This document shows positions 5,372-6,498 of a stretch of DNA of 6,498 nucleotides, piece by piece. This DNA comes from Chloroflexota bacterium (GTDB taxonomy: Bacteria; Chloroflexota; Dehalococcoidia; SAR202; UBA11138). The notes beneath the pieces are model-generated. The model saw nothing but the letters and a program-made list of their open reading frames with translations. It had not been told where the DNA came from and made no database searches. Each line of letters starts with the position of its first letter. The first letter of the stretch is position 1. Location of the stretch: assembly GCA_022566975.1 (NCBI GenBank), contig JADFHV010000125.1, forward strand, positions 1 through 6,498. The letters run 5' to 3'. Position numbers and translations under genes: made by a program.

Positions 5372-6498
5372 ATGACGACCAAGCAGAAGGACCCCGTCCT
5401 GGTTGTGCTTCAGCTGACCGGCGGCAACGACTACTTCAACACGGTGATCCCGTACACCGACCAGAACTACTTCGACTCGCGACCGCGGCTCCAGATACCG
5501 GAGGAGCGGGTGCTCAAGATCGATGGGGAGCTGGGCTTCCACCCGGCCATGGGGCCCATGAAGGAGATATACGAGAGTGGGGACATGGCCATCGTCCACG
5601 GCGTCGGCTATGAGAACTCCCCGCGCTCCCATTTCCGCTCCATGGACATATGGCATACGTGCGAGCCCGACAAGGTCGGGACCGAGGGCTGGCTCGGCCG
5701 CGCTCTCCGAGAGATCGATCCCCATGGGGAGAACCCCATCACCGGGGTGAACATCGGGCAGGCGCTTCCGCGCGCCCTGGTCGCCCCCGGTGTCTCCGTG
5801 GCGTCGATGGCGGACGTGTCCGCCTACGGCCTGCTGACAGGGGTTGAGCAGCAGGAGCAACGCACCAAGATGCTGCAGGTGTTCGCCAACATGTACGGGC
5901 CCGCGGTCGGGACAGGACCGGTGATGGAGTACCTGGGGCAGACCGGTCTCGACGCCATGAAGGGCGCGGACATGCTCAAGACCGCGCCTCAGCAGTATAC
6001 GTCCAGCGTGGAGTACGCCAGCAGCGCCATCGCTCGGAAGCTGCGCGACATCGCCATGATCCACACGTCCGGCCTGGGCACCCGGATCTTCTACTGTGAC
6101 CACGGCAGCTTCGACACTCACGCCGCACAGGCCACCGAGCACTCCAGGCTCTGGACGGAAGTGTCGGAGGCCATCGCCGACTTCTGGGACGACCTGAGGG
6201 AGCACGACGCCGACGACAACGTGGTCATGCTGCTCTTCTCCGAGTTCGGCCGTCGGGTAAAAGACAACGGCTCAGGCACCGATCACGGGGCGGCCGGAGT
6301 CGCCTTCTTGATAGGTCCGCACGTGAACGGTGGCATGCACGGAGAGTACCCTGAGACCAGGGCGGAAGCGCTCGACCAGGGTGACCTCGTGCCCAACCAG
6401 GACTTCCGCGGACTATACTCGAGCGTGCTGGAGGACTGGTTGAGGCTGGACTCGGTCCCGATCGTCAACGGCAATTTCGAGCGGCCCGCGGTTATCAA
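5372..6498 (+). CDS. DUF1501 domain-containing protein, 3' end outside window
   Basis: 375 codons are visible; the frame is open at the right edge and probably lacks only a short C-terminus. Conserved DUF1501 blocks in order: VLQLTGGNDYFNTVIPY (12-28), the FHPAM motif (57-60 region), HGVGYENSPRSHFRSMDIW (76-94), GWLGR (106-110), HGSFDTHAAQ (244-253), FSEFGRRVKDNGSGTDHGAA (289-308) and DFRGLYSSVLEDWL (344-357). To my knowledge Pfam groups this family with the alkaline-phosphatase/sulfatase superfamily. The Asp/His in GGND, FDTH and TDHG are candidate metal ligands, but no substrate is known. Many relatives begin with a twin-arginine signal. This one starts MTTKQKDPVLVVLQLTGG and reaches the first beta strand within nine residues, so it appears cytoplasmic. 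It is cotranscribed with the DUF1800 gene, its usual partner. Confidence 0.92.
   Translation, partial: MTTKQKDPVLVVLQLTGGNDYFNTVIPYTDQNYFDSRPRLQIPEERVLKIDGELGFHPAMGPMKEIYESGDMAIVHGVGYENSPRSHFRSMDIWHTCEPDKVGTEGWLGRALREIDPHGENPITGVNIGQALPRALVAPGVSVASMADVSAYGLLTGVEQQEQRTKMLQVFANMYGPAVGTGPVMEYLGQTGLDAMKGADMLKTAPQQYTSSVEYASSAIARKLRDIAMIHTSGLGTRIFYCDHGSFDTHAAQATEHSRLWTEVSEAIADFWDDLREHDADDNVVMLLFSEFGRRVKDNGSGTDHGAAGVAFLIGPHVNGGMHGEYPETRAEALDQGDLVPNQDFRGLYSSVLEDWLRLDSVPIVNGNFERPAVI

Noticed and set aside
4720..5613. 297-codon plus-strand frame bridging DUF1800 and DUF1501
   Set aside because: Out of frame with both genes, low-complexity R/G/P-rich product, no ribosome-binding site.
4841..6205. 454-codon minus-strand open frame
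   Set aside because: Lies wholly antisense to the DUF1800 and DUF1501 genes, which have clear family motifs. Length is explained by GC-rich third positions.

Overview
The window looks like chromosomal DNA from a GC-rich, uncultured-type bacterium. Protein style (a large signal-less BNR/Vps10-like propeller protein, a signal-less DUF1800/DUF1501 pair, a HemL-like aminotransferase) suggests Chloroflexota, near SAR202 or other Dehalococcoidia relatives. That placement is inference from remembered family resemblance, not a search. I see no rRNA, tRNA, CRISPR array, transposase or plasmid function. All five genes have the same GC-rich codon usage, so there is no clear sign of recent transfer.

Left half, minus strand. 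Positions 1-1607 hold the first 535 codons of a BNR/Asp-box beta-propeller protein that runs off the left edge. It starts at GTG with a strong Shine-Dalgarno. Upstream of it, separated by 56 nt that carry a small palindrome, is a class III PLP-dependent aminotransferase of the glutamate-1-semialdehyde aminomutase type (stop at 1664). Its start is uncertain: the only good ribosome-binding site points to an ATC codon at 2983-2981.

Centre. Positions 3029-3247 form a divergent control region. It contains a 10-bp inverted repeat, a TTGACA-type promoter and two overlapping-style PerR-like operator boxes around a near-consensus -10 element. Facing right is a Fur-superfamily regulator (3248-3721) with all five PerR metal-site residues, including the Asp that separates PerR from Fur. 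Self-repression through the operator is the simplest reading.

Right half, plus strand. A 210-nt gap (3722-3931) is packed with at least three palindromic or REP-like elements. It leads into a two-gene operon: a DUF1800 protein (3932-5341) and, 30 nt later, a DUF1501 protein (5372 to beyond the right edge). This pair is conserved in many bacteria and has no established biochemical role. DUF1501 resembles the alkaline-phosphatase/sulfatase superfamily. Here both proteins lack the export signal that many relatives carry.

Nothing links the five genes into one pathway with certainty. The most testable ideas are that the PerR-like protein controls itself and perhaps the divergent aminotransferase, and that the DUF1800/DUF1501 pair acts as a cytoplasmic two-protein unit.
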